DNA from: UMGS755 sp045132895
GTDB taxonomy: Bacteria; Bacillota; Clostridia; UBA1381; UBA9506
NCBI GenBank assembly: GCA_045132895.1
Contig: JBGUTC010000014.1
Coordinates: 1 to 8,443, forward strand
DNA length: 8,443 nt
Reading direction: 5' to 3'
Under the pieces are notes generated by a model. It searched no databases, had not been told where the DNA came from, and worked only from the letters and a program-made list of their open reading frames with translations. This document shows, in pieces, positions 1-6,463 of this stretch (position 1 is the stretch's first letter; each line of letters begins with the position of its first letter). Both the position numbers and the translations under genes were made by a program.

Positions 1-31
1 TTAGCGAAGATAGAAAGCACTTAATCCAGTT

Positions 32-66
32 GTTCTTTTCCCGGGTGGTTACAACCGGAAAAGAAC
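32..66. repeat. Imperfect palindrome (stem-loop)
   Basis: The arms GTTCTTTTCC...GG (32-44) and CCGGAAAAGAAC (55-66) are complementary over 12 pairs with one bulged C at about position 42. They enclose a loop of about 10 bases. The stem can form on either strand. No T-run follows on either side, so it is listed as a structural repeat and not as a terminator. Its outer arm resembles the AAAGAAC outer ends of the element at 1885-2052, so it may be part of the same repeat family (inference). Confidence 0.55.
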
Positions 67-76
67 CTCTGCTTTC

Positions 77-125
77 GCCTCCCCTGTGTAAGGGGAGGTG
101 CCCTGAAAGGGCGGAGGGGTTGTTC
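77..125. repeat. GC-rich palindromic intergenic repeat, copy A
   Basis: The unit consists of hairpin CCTCCCC (78-84) / GGGGAGG (92-98), then hairpin GCCCT (100-104) / AGGGC (108-112) with loop GAA, then the conserved end GGAGGGGTTGTTC (113-125). The same beginning (GCCTCCCCTGTGTA) and the same end occur in the copy at 1963-2034, with different hairpin contents between. It looks like a dispersed palindromic repeat of the kind common between clostridial genes. It could act as a transcription or mRNA-stability element, but the function is unknown. Confidence 0.8.
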
Positions 126-138
126 GCTTTTTGTCTGA

Positions 139-193
139 CAACCACTCCGTCCCTCCTGGCGGACCCTTAGCTTCCCCTTGAGGGGAAGGTACC
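139..193. repeat. Diverged palindromic repeat, inverted relative to copy A
   Basis: The stretch begins ACAACCACTCCGTC, the diverged reverse complement of the GGAGGGGTTGTT end of copy A. It ends with hairpin CTTCCCC (171-177) / GGGGAAG (182-188). Read on the minus strand it has the same order as copy A: an outer C/G hairpin, an inner segment, then GGAGTGGTTGTC. Copies A and this one therefore face each other tail to tail, with about 13 bases between them. Confidence 0.65.
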
Positions 194-234
194 ACTCTTT
201 GCGCCCTTTCTCTAAAAGGGAAATTTATTTCCGT

Positions 235-1755
235 TTATTCTGCTGCGATGGGCAGAACTGCCTTTAAGGGTTTTAAAGCGCTATCCCAGAGGTAGAAGTT
301 ACCACCTGCATAGTCAGCAGTAGAAACAGTATAAACCACGCCAGGTTTTAAGGTGATGTCAGATGCTGCGATAGAATCTAATACAGTTGCAGCGCCTTCG
401 CCAGCATAGGTTGCAGCTGCCAGTTTTGCAGAAATTTCTGTAGCGCTTGCGATTTTAACGCCACCCTCAACCTCTTCAACCATCAGGCCTTCAACGGGAC
501 GGTATACACGAATGCTACCAATTGTCAAAGTACCGGTTTTTTCAGCCAGGGTAATCTGATTGATAGAAGTAGAAGTTGTTTTGCTCTCTCCCGTAAATGT
601 CATTTTTGTAACAAAAATATCATTAAAGTATACATCAACGGTGCCTGCAGTCGTATCATAATGCGCTGTAATCTTCAAGACTGAGTTTGCATTATAGTCA
701 GCTGCCATGGCATAGTTTCCGCCATCGGATGTCAGATACCAAACCACATTCGGATCCCAATATCTACCAGCGAGTACATTGCCATCCCACTGTACATACC
801 AGTTTGCCTGGCCACTACCGAACCAAACACGAACGGCTTCAGATTTCATCGTTGTCGCTTTGAGCAGCACCTCGACAACATATTTACCCGTCAGCGGACT
901 CTCGCTGAAAGTAAATTTTGTACCTCTTTCTTTCGGGTCGCTACTCTCACATGTAACATCTAATGCGCCGTTAGATACGGCATAGCTATATTCACTTTTC
1001 TGTTCTACCATAGCAGGAACTTCGCTGCCGTTAAATTCTTCATTAATTTCGTCTACCCAAACATCAGCATTGGCTGCTGTTTTGGGAGCCATAAATTTAA
1101 TTTTATTGATTGCAAACTGTCCTGTTGTGTTGCTATGGGTAAAGGAAATACCGGCAACATCAGTACCTCTGTCTGCGCCAAAACGGTCTAAGTTTGCTGT
1201 TTCTTCCAGAACTAGCTCACCATCGACATAAAAACTGGTTAGTTTACTAATCGGATTGTAAGCAACTTTAAAGATATAAGTTGTCTTTTTTTCTAACTTC
1301 TCAGTCTGCCAACCGATTGTCGTTGAAGAGTTTCTGTTCATAAACGCAACAAAACGGTTGCCACCACCATAGAAACGGAAATCATGAATGTTCTTGTCTG
1401 CCTGATTGAACAGAGCCATCTGAAGCTGTGTATCCCCATCAAAGGCACCATACTGAATGATACCGAACTCAACCTCAATCGTTCCTTTGTCGTAACCTAA
1501 TTTGTTTTCGTCAAAGTACATTTTGATAGCGCTTCCGCCACCCTTAAGATAGATACGACGATTTTGCGGTTCATAGGTTCCATCTGTGTGCACGATTCGG
1601 GAGTCCAACGTTTCGCTGGTGAAATCTTCACTGTAAAGCAGTGAAGAATCTTCTGCATCAACGTTTAATGCTTCGGTTGCTGCGGAAACGGACAGACAAC
1701 CCATAACCAGGATAACGCTAAGGAGCATTGCCAAAAGTTTTTTTGCCTTTTTCAT
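235..1755 (-). CDS. Secreted protein with two tandem LamG/concanavalin-like beta domains
   Basis: This 506-residue protein is probably exported and probably binds a carbohydrate or surface ligand, but I cannot name a specific family. Residues 1-26 are a signal peptide (KKAKK, a hydrophobic stretch, then SVSAA). Domain 1 (about 38-224) and domain 2 (about 236-420) have parallel layouts: an E-x-F opening (SEDF 42-45; NEEF 238-241), a strand near 91-99 and 290-299, a ligand-face hairpin (FYVDGELV 175-182; VYFNDIFV 375-382), and a closing strand plus proline (INKIKFMAP; IGSIRVYRP). This suggests an internal duplication of a jelly-roll fold. Residues 421-506 form a third, small beta region ending in NFYLWDSALKPL (486-497), a tail I associate with clostridial secreted proteins. 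No catalytic motif is visible. VMGC at 17-20 is a weak lipobox, so membrane anchoring by lipid is possible. The gene lies 311 bases after the SLH gene, so co-transcription is uncertain. Start ATG is at 1755, with AAAGG 11 bases upstream. Confidence 0.8.
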   Translation of the reverse strand: MKKAKKLLAMLLSVILVMGCLSVSAATEALNVDAEDSSLLYSEDFTSETLDSRIVHTDGTYEPQNRRIYLKGGGSAIKMYFDENKLGYDKGTIEVEFGIIQYGAFDGDTQLQMALFNQADKNIHDFRFYGGGNRFVAFMNRNSSTTIGWQTEKLEKKTTYIFKVAYNPISKLTSFYVDGELVLEETANLDRFGADRGTDVAGISFTHSNTTGQFAINKIKFMAPKTAANADVWVDEINEEFNGSEVPAMVEQKSEYSYAVSNGALDVTCESSDPKERGTKFTFSESPLTGKYVVEVLLKATTMKSEAVRVWFGSGQANWYVQWDGNVLAGRYWDPNVVWYLTSDGGNYAMAADYNANSVLKITAHYDTTAGTVDVYFNDIFVTKMTFTGESKTTSTSINQITLAEKTGTLTIGSIRVYRPVEGLMVEEVEGGVKIASATEISAKLAAATYAGEGAATVLDSIAASDITLKPGVVYTVSTADYAGGNFYLWDSALKPLKAVLPIAAE

Positions 1756-1765
1756 TTTGTTTCAC

Positions 1766-1771
1766 GCCTTT
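1766..1771 (-). promoter_or_regulatory. Ribosome binding site of the LamG-like gene
   Basis: On the minus strand the sequence reads AAAGGC, about 10-11 bases before the ATG at 1755. The distance is slightly long, but no better site or alternative start lies nearby. The following signal peptide supports this start. Confidence 0.6.
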
Positions 1772-1772
1772 C

Positions 1773-1820
1773 TTTTTTTATAAAAATTTAAATTTTAAAA
1801 GTTTAAAATTTTTAAAATTT
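1773..1820. promoter_or_regulatory. A/T-only tract with 10-bp inverted repeat, possible promoter region
   Basis: These 48 bases contain a single G (1801). They include the perfect inverted repeat AAATTTTAAA (1790-1799) / TTTAAAATTT (1802-1811) and the direct repeat TAAAATTT at 1804-1811 and 1813-1820. On the minus strand a TATAAA lies near 1777-1782, with only a weak -35 match (TTAAAC) 18 bases upstream. The tract could be a promoter with A-tract upstream elements for the LamG-like gene, or it could simply keep the ribosome binding site unstructured. The role is inferred. Confidence 0.4.
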
Positions 1821-1830
1821 CTTACTAAAT

Positions 1831-1846
1831 GCGCCTCTAAAGGCGC
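1831..1846. other. Short perfect hairpin
   Basis: GCGCCT (1831-1836) and AGGCGC (1841-1846) form a perfect 6-bp GC-rich stem with loop CTAA. On the minus strand it is followed by ATTTAGTAAG and not by a U-run, so it is not a clear intrinsic terminator, although it lies between the SLH and LamG-like genes. Confidence 0.5.
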
Positions 1847-1848
1847 TT

Positions 1849-1866
1849 GCCTCCCCTGTTTATACC
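1849..1866. repeat. Partial copy of the palindromic repeat start
   Basis: GCCTCCCCTGTTTATACC differs at one base from GCCTCCCCTGTGTATACC at 1963-1980. The matching GGGGAGG arm is absent downstream, so this looks like a truncated or interrupted copy of the element at 1963-2034. Confidence 0.6.
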
Positions 1867-1884
1867 ATTTCGGAATACTCAGGG

Positions 1885-2052
1885 AAAGAACTTCTTGTCT
1901 TTATTGACAATCCCTCAGTCAGCTTCGCTGACAGCTCCCTTTACACAAGGGAGCCTTATCTCGCCTCCCCTGTGTATACCCTTTCAGGGCACGCGAGGGG
2001 AGGTGGGTTGCGAAGCAACTCGGAGGGGTTGTTCATTTATAGGAAGTTCTTT
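1885..2052. repeat. Composite inverted-repeat element, MITE-like or REP-like
   Basis: Perfect 10-base outer arms, AAAGAACTTC (1885-1894) and GAAGTTCTTT (2043-2052), enclose two half-elements in opposite orientation. Reading inward, each half shows GACAA or AACAA, then CCCTC, then a hairpin with a GCTTCGC core (GTCAGC/GCTGAC at 1918-1932; GTTGC/GCAAC at 2007-2019), then a C-rich/G-rich hairpin (GCTCCCTT/AAGGGAGC at 1934-1954; CCTCCCC/GGGGAGG at 1964-2003). The whole can fold as a large cruciform. No transposase ORF is inside. It occupies most of the gap between the SLH and LamG-like genes and ends 14 bases from the SLH stop codon. Function is unknown: mobile miniature element, terminator and mRNA stabiliser are all possible. 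Confidence 0.7.
1963..2034. repeat. GC-rich palindromic intergenic repeat, copy B (long form)
   Basis: It shares the beginning GCCTCCCCTGTGTA and the end GGAGGGGTTGTTC with copy A at 77-125. The CCTCCCC/GGGGAGG stem (1964-1970 / 1997-2003) encloses a 26-base loop that contains its own small hairpin CCCTTTCAGGG (1979-1989). The second hairpin is GTTGC/GCAAC (2007-2011 / 2015-2019) in place of the GCCCT/AGGGC of copy A. Confidence 0.8.
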
Positions 2053-2066
2053 TTGCCCTTCGGCAA
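2053..2066 (-). other. Small hairpin directly after the SLH stop codon
   Basis: On the minus strand TTGCC-GAAG-GGCAA follows the TAA stop at 2067-2069 immediately. The stem is 5 bp with a GAAG tetraloop, and the downstream bases are AAAAGAAC and not U-rich. It may protect the 3' end or help termination, but it is not a canonical intrinsic terminator. Confidence 0.45.
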
Positions 2067-4790
2067 TTAGTTCTCAATAATAACCACTGCGCAGACCTCG
2101 TTGGAAGCAGTCAGGACAAATGCCTTAGAAGCATCGCTGCCAGCGTAGGAAGAAGCCGTAATATCATCTAAGGAACCTGCTTTAACCCAGCCGGAACGAC
2201 GGTCGTAGTGATAAATCGGCGGTGTACCGACTTTCGGTAAACGCTGCCAGATGAGACGATCGGGTTCGCTGCCGTCAGCTTCGTAGGACAGAGCAAACTT
2301 GTCGATATAATCGTTTTCGTCTTTGTCGTAAATATCCATAACAACGTCATAGATCAAACCGTACATTGCACTCTCTGCACCGGAAGACATAATAACATTG
2401 GATGTATATTCGTTACCCAAGCCCTGAACGGAACAAATCTTCTTGATGCCGGCGATTCTGCCAAAACCGTCTTTTACATAACGGATTAAATCACCCTTGC
2501 GAAGCGTTGCTGCAACATCATAAGCTTCACCACCGGAAGCTGTAGCCAAAGTTTGTGCAGTTGTGCCGTTTAAGAGTTTCAGTTCGTATACCATTGCCCC
2601 TTCATCGTCATGAACCGTACCGATAATTTTAGAAACTTCACCGACAATACAGATATCCTCTGTTGAACCGGGCACCGGAGCAGAAGAAGCGTTCATATCG
2701 CTCTTAATCAGCAGGATGTCAACCGGTTCGGATTCTGCATCTTCTCTACTATAGGAAGAATCCGGGAAGAATACAGCACCGTAAACGCGGCTTGCTGCAT
2801 CGTCATCCGTGATTTTTACCTGTACATAGTAGTCAGCGGTTGTTGCCTCGCGGCTTGCTTCGTCAGGAATACAAATATATTTGGTATTCTCATCGGTTGC
2901 CCAACCTCTTGCAACGCCTTCGCCACCGAATGTCATTGCTTTGGCATTAAAGGTGTGGCTGGAGAACGGAGCATACGTAATATCATACGTATGGAGTTCT
3001 TTGATCTTGCCTTCGCTGTTTAAGCGGAAAGCCGCCATGGAACGAGCCAGCAGGCTGATATCCAGTTCGGAAAGGTCTTCCTTGATATCAGAACCGTCTA
3101 AGTATACTGCCATGTTGTTAGCACATTCATATACTTTTACTGTTTCGTTCTGGAAATAGTAAGAAATTACTTCATCTTCGCCAACGGTTTTAACCTCTTT
3201 CTGAGGCTCATAACCTGCAACCGTCTGCAGAGAAATACTGCTGTTTAAGCCGGAACCGTATTTAGAAGCAATGATGTATGCATACTGGTAATTGTTCTGG
3301 CTGACTGCAATGCTGTCAATGATATTGCCGTAAGCATCCAGCACGTAGGTTGCATCGTCGTTGATGGTGATTATGCAGTTTGCAGAGCCGTCCGGCTTCT
3401 TTGCAACACGATACAGCACGTCGTCAATACGAACACCGTCAACAGTCTTAGCTGTTACAGTACCTTCGATTACATCGTCAGTAACAATTGCTTTTACATA
3501 GTTCCAGTCTGCAGAAACATATACGGTTACACCGTTGTTCTCTGCAATGTCTTCAACCGTGATGGGCTCGCCGTCACCGTTAACTAAAATCACAGACTTA
3601 TCGGTATCTTCTTCATCCAGAACCAGAGCGCGTCTGCCGTTTAAGGTGACACGGTTCTTGAAGTAAACCGTTTTGTTGGGAACGCTGATTTTTTCAATGA
3701 TAAAGCTCTGGGCTTCATTGATAAAGAGAACGTCAACTTTGCCGTTGTCATCATAATCAACGAAACGGTAGGAACCGTAAGGAATTTCGCGTTCGCCTGC
3801 CGGAACGTCAGCCTTTCTACCATTATAAATAGTAATCAGGCTGCCGGACATTTCCAGTTCTTCCAGTTCTTCGCCATCCTCATCATAGAGAACAGCCTCG
3901 CTACCATTCCATTCAACGTTTTCGCTTTCAGCTTCATAAGCCACAGTATCGTTGGTTACGGTAAAGCTCTTGAGTCTGTACTTATCCACAGTCTCATCCA
4001 GATAACCGTAAACAATCACTTCGCAACCGAGGAATTCTTCCATCGGCATATCGCAAAGAAGTTTTGCACCACCAATAAGAATGCTGCCTGCTTTAACAGA
4101 GGGTTTTGCATTCAGGAGACTTGTTTTGGAAGTTTCCTGCAGGATGCCTCTGAACTGCACCAGATCTTTGGTGTCTGCTAAAATGCCATGCAGCGTATAA
4201 ACCGGTTCCGGATAGTTCTGCATGAAGTTATAGCCGATGGGCTTAACGTCCAGTGCGCCATAGAGCATCTGAGCCACTTCGCCGCGGCTGATAGCACTGT
4301 TCTTTGCTGTGATGCCTTTTAAAAGGCCGAGTTTACTTGCCTGTGCAAGATAGCCGTTGGGGTATCCACCCATGTTTTCAGCAAAATCACCATAACCTAA
4401 AACGGAAACTAAGATTTTTGCTGCTTCAAAATAGCTGACGCTTTTGTCCGGCATAAAGGTTCCATCGCCCATGCCGTTGACAACACCTGCCTGAGACAGA
4501 GTTGCAATTACGTCCTTTGCCCAATGGTCATCAGATACATCCGTGAACTGGCTTGTACCAAAACCAACGGTTTCTACCTGAAGAATACGGGCAGCAATCA
4601 TGCACATCTGTGCACGTGTCAGTTCATCTTCTTCACCAAAGCTGCCATCCTCATAGCCTTCCATCAGACCAACACCTTCAACACGGGTCCAAATCTTACC
4701 GTCCACCTCGGCAAACGCCGGGATGGACAGCGAGATAACAAGGCTCAAAGCAAGCAGAAGTGAAAGAAGTTTTCTAAAACTGGTTGACAT
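2067..4790 (-). CDS. SLH-domain surface protein with large beta-rich C-terminal region
   Basis: This 907-residue protein is exported and should be held on the cell wall. Residues 1-27 are a signal peptide ending IPAFA. Three SLH repeats follow: about 33-72 (GYEDGSF, LTRAQ at 57-61), 82-132 (FTDV, W90, GMGDGTF, SVSYFE at 117-122) and about 143-182 (ISRGE at 167-171, opening FxDV lost). SLH triplets bind pyruvylated secondary cell-wall polymer in many Bacillota. Only the first repeat keeps a near-canonical TRAE motif. Residues 190-907 match no family I recognise. They are predicted beta-rich, with recurring units of the form G-T-V...Y...G-x-I (for example 440-497 and 719-786) and acidic loops DYDDNGKVD (345-353) and DKDENDYID (822-830) that resemble partial calcium loops. 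No catalytic motif or LPxTG is visible. The gene starts 53 bases after the solute-binding protein gene, so the two probably share a transcript. Confidence 0.88.
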   Translation of the reverse strand: MSTSFRKLLSLLLALSLVISLSIPAFAEVDGKIWTRVEGVGLMEGYEDGSFGEEDELTRAQMCMIAARILQVETVGFGTSQFTDVSDDHWAKDVIATLSQAGVVNGMGDGTFMPDKSVSYFEAAKILVSVLGYGDFAENMGGYPNGYLAQASKLGLLKGITAKNSAISRGEVAQMLYGALDVKPIGYNFMQNYPEPVYTLHGILADTKDLVQFRGILQETSKTSLLNAKPSVKAGSILIGGAKLLCDMPMEEFLGCEVIVYGYLDETVDKYRLKSFTVTNDTVAYEAESENVEWNGSEAVLYDEDGEELEELEMSGSLITIYNGRKADVPAGEREIPYGSYRFVDYDDNGKVDVLFINEAQSFIIEKISVPNKTVYFKNRVTLNGRRALVLDEEDTDKSVILVNGDGEPITVEDIAENNGVTVYVSADWNYVKAIVTDDVIEGTVTAKTVDGVRIDDVLYRVAKKPDGSANCIITINDDATYVLDAYGNIIDSIAVSQNNYQYAYIIASKYGSGLNSSISLQTVAGYEPQKEVKTVGEDEVISYYFQNETVKVYECANNMAVYLDGSDIKEDLSELDISLLARSMAAFRLNSEGKIKELHTYDITYAPFSSHTFNAKAMTFGGEGVARGWATDENTKYICIPDEASREATTADYYVQVKITDDDAASRVYGAVFFPDSSYSREDAESEPVDILLIKSDMNASSAPVPGSTEDICIVGEVSKIIGTVHDDEGAMVYELKLLNGTTAQTLATASGGEAYDVAATLRKGDLIRYVKDGFGRIAGIKKICSVQGLGNEYTSNVIMSSGAESAMYGLIYDVVMDIYDKDENDYIDKFALSYEADGSEPDRLIWQRLPKVGTPPIYHYDRRSGWVKAGSLDDITASSYAGSDASKAFVLTASNEVCAVVIIEN

Positions 4791-4794
4791 TGTA

Positions 4795-4804
4795 TCTCTC
4801 CCTT
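4795..4804 (-). promoter_or_regulatory. Ribosome binding site of the SLH gene
   Basis: On the minus strand AAGGGAGAGA lies a few bases before the ATG at 4790. It begins only 2-3 bases after the stem-loop at 4807-4834, so folding of that stem could influence ribosome access. Confidence 0.7.
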
Positions 4805-4806
4805 CA

Positions 4807-4834
4807 ACAATTCGCTAAGCTTTTCGCAAATTGT
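4807..4834 (-). promoter_or_regulatory. Intercistronic 9-bp stem-loop
   Basis: In the minus-strand transcript ACAAUUUGC (4834-4826) pairs with GCGAAUUGU (4815-4807) over 9 consecutive pairs including one G-U, with a 10-base loop. It lies between the stop codon of the solute-binding protein gene and the ribosome binding site of the SLH gene. No U-run follows, so it is more likely an mRNA processing or stability element than a terminator. Such structures commonly set differential expression of binding proteins within transporter operons (inference). Confidence 0.6.
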
Positions 4835-4843
4835 AAATGTTTC

Positions 4844-6403
4844 TTACTGAGCAACCTCTGCAAGATATTTATCGTATGCTTTCTGCTCGATTGCAATATA
4901 TTCTTCAACACCCAGAGTTTTCAGGGTTTCTTTAAAGTTTGCATAATCCGTTGCGGGGTCTTTTCTTCCGAAAATCCACTGCTGCATGGTTTCATCCAGA
5001 TATGTTTCAATCTGAGTCTTCAGCGTGTTATGTTTGTCAGCGTCTTCGAAGTAGCTCAGATAAGGCTGTTCAACCTTTTCCGGCAGATAGCCGCCGTCAA
5101 TGTACATCTTCAGACCGTTAACAGCAATCTCGTTGGACCACTGTGCTTCATATTCATAATCCTGCCAGTAACCAAAGTTGATTAAAGAACGGCTCTTGCT
5201 CATGATTGCTGCAACAGATTCGTCAGCATGCAGGATGCTGTCTTTAAACTGAGGCTTGCCGTCAACCATGTCATAGTGAACGCCCTCTAAGCCGAAGTTA
5301 GCCAGACGGCGACCTTCTTCAGAATAGAAGAAGTCGAACAGTTTGATTGTTTCAACGGGATGTTCATTCATAGAAGAAATTGCCCAACCTTCACCCATGA
5401 AACGGTTTCTGCGGTTCTGTTCACGACGAACACCGTCAACACCTTCCGGCGGAGCGATAACGGTTAAGTTAAAGCCGGGGATGGTATCCTTTAATACATC
5501 GTTTCTCTTAGCGGTGCTGCCCAGCCAGTCGTGGATGATACCGCCGTTATTGTTAGTTGTGAAGTAATCCTTTGCATCGGAACGGGTAAAGAATTCTCTG
5601 TCGATTAAACCTTCGCTATACCATTTGGTAATTTCGATGATTGCAGGCAGGAATCTTTCTTCGTCCATCGGACCGTAAATAACCTTGCCATCTTTATATT
5701 TGAAAGATTCACTGGTGTTAAACAGGCTGAAGAATGCTTCCACATCGCCCGGACGGGTGAAGACAGGAACTTCGTCCTTCTGACCGTTGCCGTTGGGGTC
5801 CTGGTCACGGAACGCTACCATAACGTTGTAGAATTCTTCTAAGTTGTTGGGAGCTTCCAGACCCAGTTTATCCAACCAGTCCTGACGGATGAACCATGCA
5901 GTAGATGCATCACCGTCTGCAATTGCAGGAATGTGGTAGATGTTACCGTCATCTGCGGTTGAATAGTACTTAATGTCGGGGTTGTCTTCTAAGAACTTCT
6001 TGTAGTTAGGAGCATGTTCTTCAATCAGGTCGTTCAGGGGAATCAATGCACCCTGTGCGCCATATTTGTTGAAGTTTTCCTGTTTCCAGTCATAGATAAC
6101 GTCCGGAATGTTCTTTGCTGCAACTGCCAGCGCCAGCGCCTGGTCCATATCCGTTACGTTTTCGGACAGGGTAGGTTTCAGCAGAATGTTGGTCATGTCT
6201 GCAGCACCCAGCCAGATGCTCTTGTCTGCATAGTCATCAATTTCCTTAGCAAACAGAGTCAGTTCTAAGGGTTCGTCTGTAATCTTGTGAGTCAGGCTTC
6301 TCTCGCCTACGTCCGTCTGCGCTTTATCTGTTTTAGCACAGCCGCAAGCTGCGATAACCATAACTAAACACAGTAAAAACGCTAAGATTCTTTTGGTTTT
6401 CAT
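4844..6403 (-). CDS. Carbohydrate ABC transporter solute-binding lipoprotein (LplA-like)
   Basis: This 519-residue lipoprotein should capture an oligosaccharide outside the membrane and hand it to the two permeases encoded upstream. The signal peptide ends in a good lipobox, IAAC, with Cys20 as the lipidated residue. Family features include AWFIRQDWLDKLGL (169-182), the calcium-loop-like DQDPNGNGQKDEVP (200-213; Asp200, Asp202, Asn204, Asn206, Asp210) seen in LplA-type binding proteins, GLIDREFF and GEGWAISS further on. The length of about 520 residues is normal for this large binding-protein subfamily. An ATG at 6418 would add five residues, but that ATG is part of the Shine-Dalgarno sequence ATGGAGGG, so the start at 6403 is preferred. 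A weak stem-loop precedes the gene and a stronger one follows it. The substrate cannot be told from sequence alone. Confidence 0.92.
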   Translation of the reverse strand: MKTKRILAFLLCLVMVIAACGCAKTDKAQTDVGERSLTHKITDEPLELTLFAKEIDDYADKSIWLGAADMTNILLKPTLSENVTDMDQALALAVAAKNIPDVIYDWKQENFNKYGAQGALIPLNDLIEEHAPNYKKFLEDNPDIKYYSTADDGNIYHIPAIADGDASTAWFIRQDWLDKLGLEAPNNLEEFYNVMVAFRDQDPNGNGQKDEVPVFTRPGDVEAFFSLFNTSESFKYKDGKVIYGPMDEERFLPAIIEITKWYSEGLIDREFFTRSDAKDYFTTNNNGGIIHDWLGSTAKRNDVLKDTIPGFNLTVIAPPEGVDGVRREQNRRNRFMGEGWAISSMNEHPVETIKLFDFFYSEEGRRLANFGLEGVHYDMVDGKPQFKDSILHADESVAAIMSKSRSLINFGYWQDYEYEAQWSNEIAVNGLKMYIDGGYLPEKVEQPYLSYFEDADKHNTLKTQIETYLDETMQQWIFGRKDPATDYANFKETLKTLGVEEYIAIEQKAYDKYLAEVAQ

Positions 6404-6410
6404 ATTTTGT

Positions 6411-6416
6411 CCCTCC
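6411..6416 (-). promoter_or_regulatory. Ribosome binding site that decides the solute-binding protein start
   Basis: On the minus strand GGAGGG lies 7 bases before the ATG at 6403. The competing upstream ATG (6418-6416) overlaps this site and has only A/T sequence before it, so translation should begin at 6403. Confidence 0.85.
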
Positions 6417-6435
6417 ATAAAATAATTTTTAAATT

Positions 6436-6460
6436 TTATTAAAAGCAGAGTATTCTCTAC
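6436..6460 (-). terminator. Weak stem-loop with short U-run, possible attenuator
   Basis: In the minus-strand RNA GUAGAG (6460-6455) pairs with CUCUGC (6450-6445), including one U-G pair, around loop AAUA. UUUUAAUAAAAUUU follows. It begins 3 bases after the stop codon of the second permease gene. The stem is short and the U-run is only four bases, so termination would be partial at best. It may instead be a processing site separating the permease and binding-protein parts of the message. Confidence 0.4.
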
Positions 6461-6463
6461 TTA

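Larger units (their letters stand above)
1..234. other. Non-coding intergenic stretch with several hairpins
   Basis: No convincing gene lies here. One plus-strand frame is open from the window edge to about position 170, but it runs through palindromic repeats and shows no protein-like composition. The stretch holds a near-palindrome at 32-66, a GC-rich repeat element at 77-125, a related element in opposite orientation at about 139-193, and a short hairpin at about 203-220 just downstream of the LamG-like gene. It is the 3' flank of the minus-strand gene block. No hairpin here is followed by a clear U-run on the minus strand, so a canonical intrinsic terminator cannot be shown; the palindromes may serve that role. 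Confidence 0.7.

Noticed and set aside
1831..1846. Intrinsic terminator of the SLH gene
   Set aside because: The stem is perfect but short, and on the minus strand no U-run follows it.
77..2034. CRISPR array
   Set aside because: The repeats are few, differ in length and inner sequence, occur in both orientations and are not separated by regular unique spacers.
1847..2080. 77-codon plus-strand ORF in the intergenic region
   Set aside because: It is made almost entirely of palindromic repeat sequence and its apparent peptide repeats follow from the DNA repeats.
4784..5185. 133-codon plus-strand ORF, and other plus-strand ORFs across the window
   Set aside because: They lie antisense to well-supported minus-strand genes, have Cys/Phe/Ser-rich shadow-like composition, and lack convincing ribosome binding sites or recognisable motifs.
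6404..6418. Upstream ATG for the solute-binding protein
   Set aside because: The ATG is embedded in the GGAGGG Shine-Dalgarno of the next ATG, which directly begins a normal lipoprotein signal peptide.
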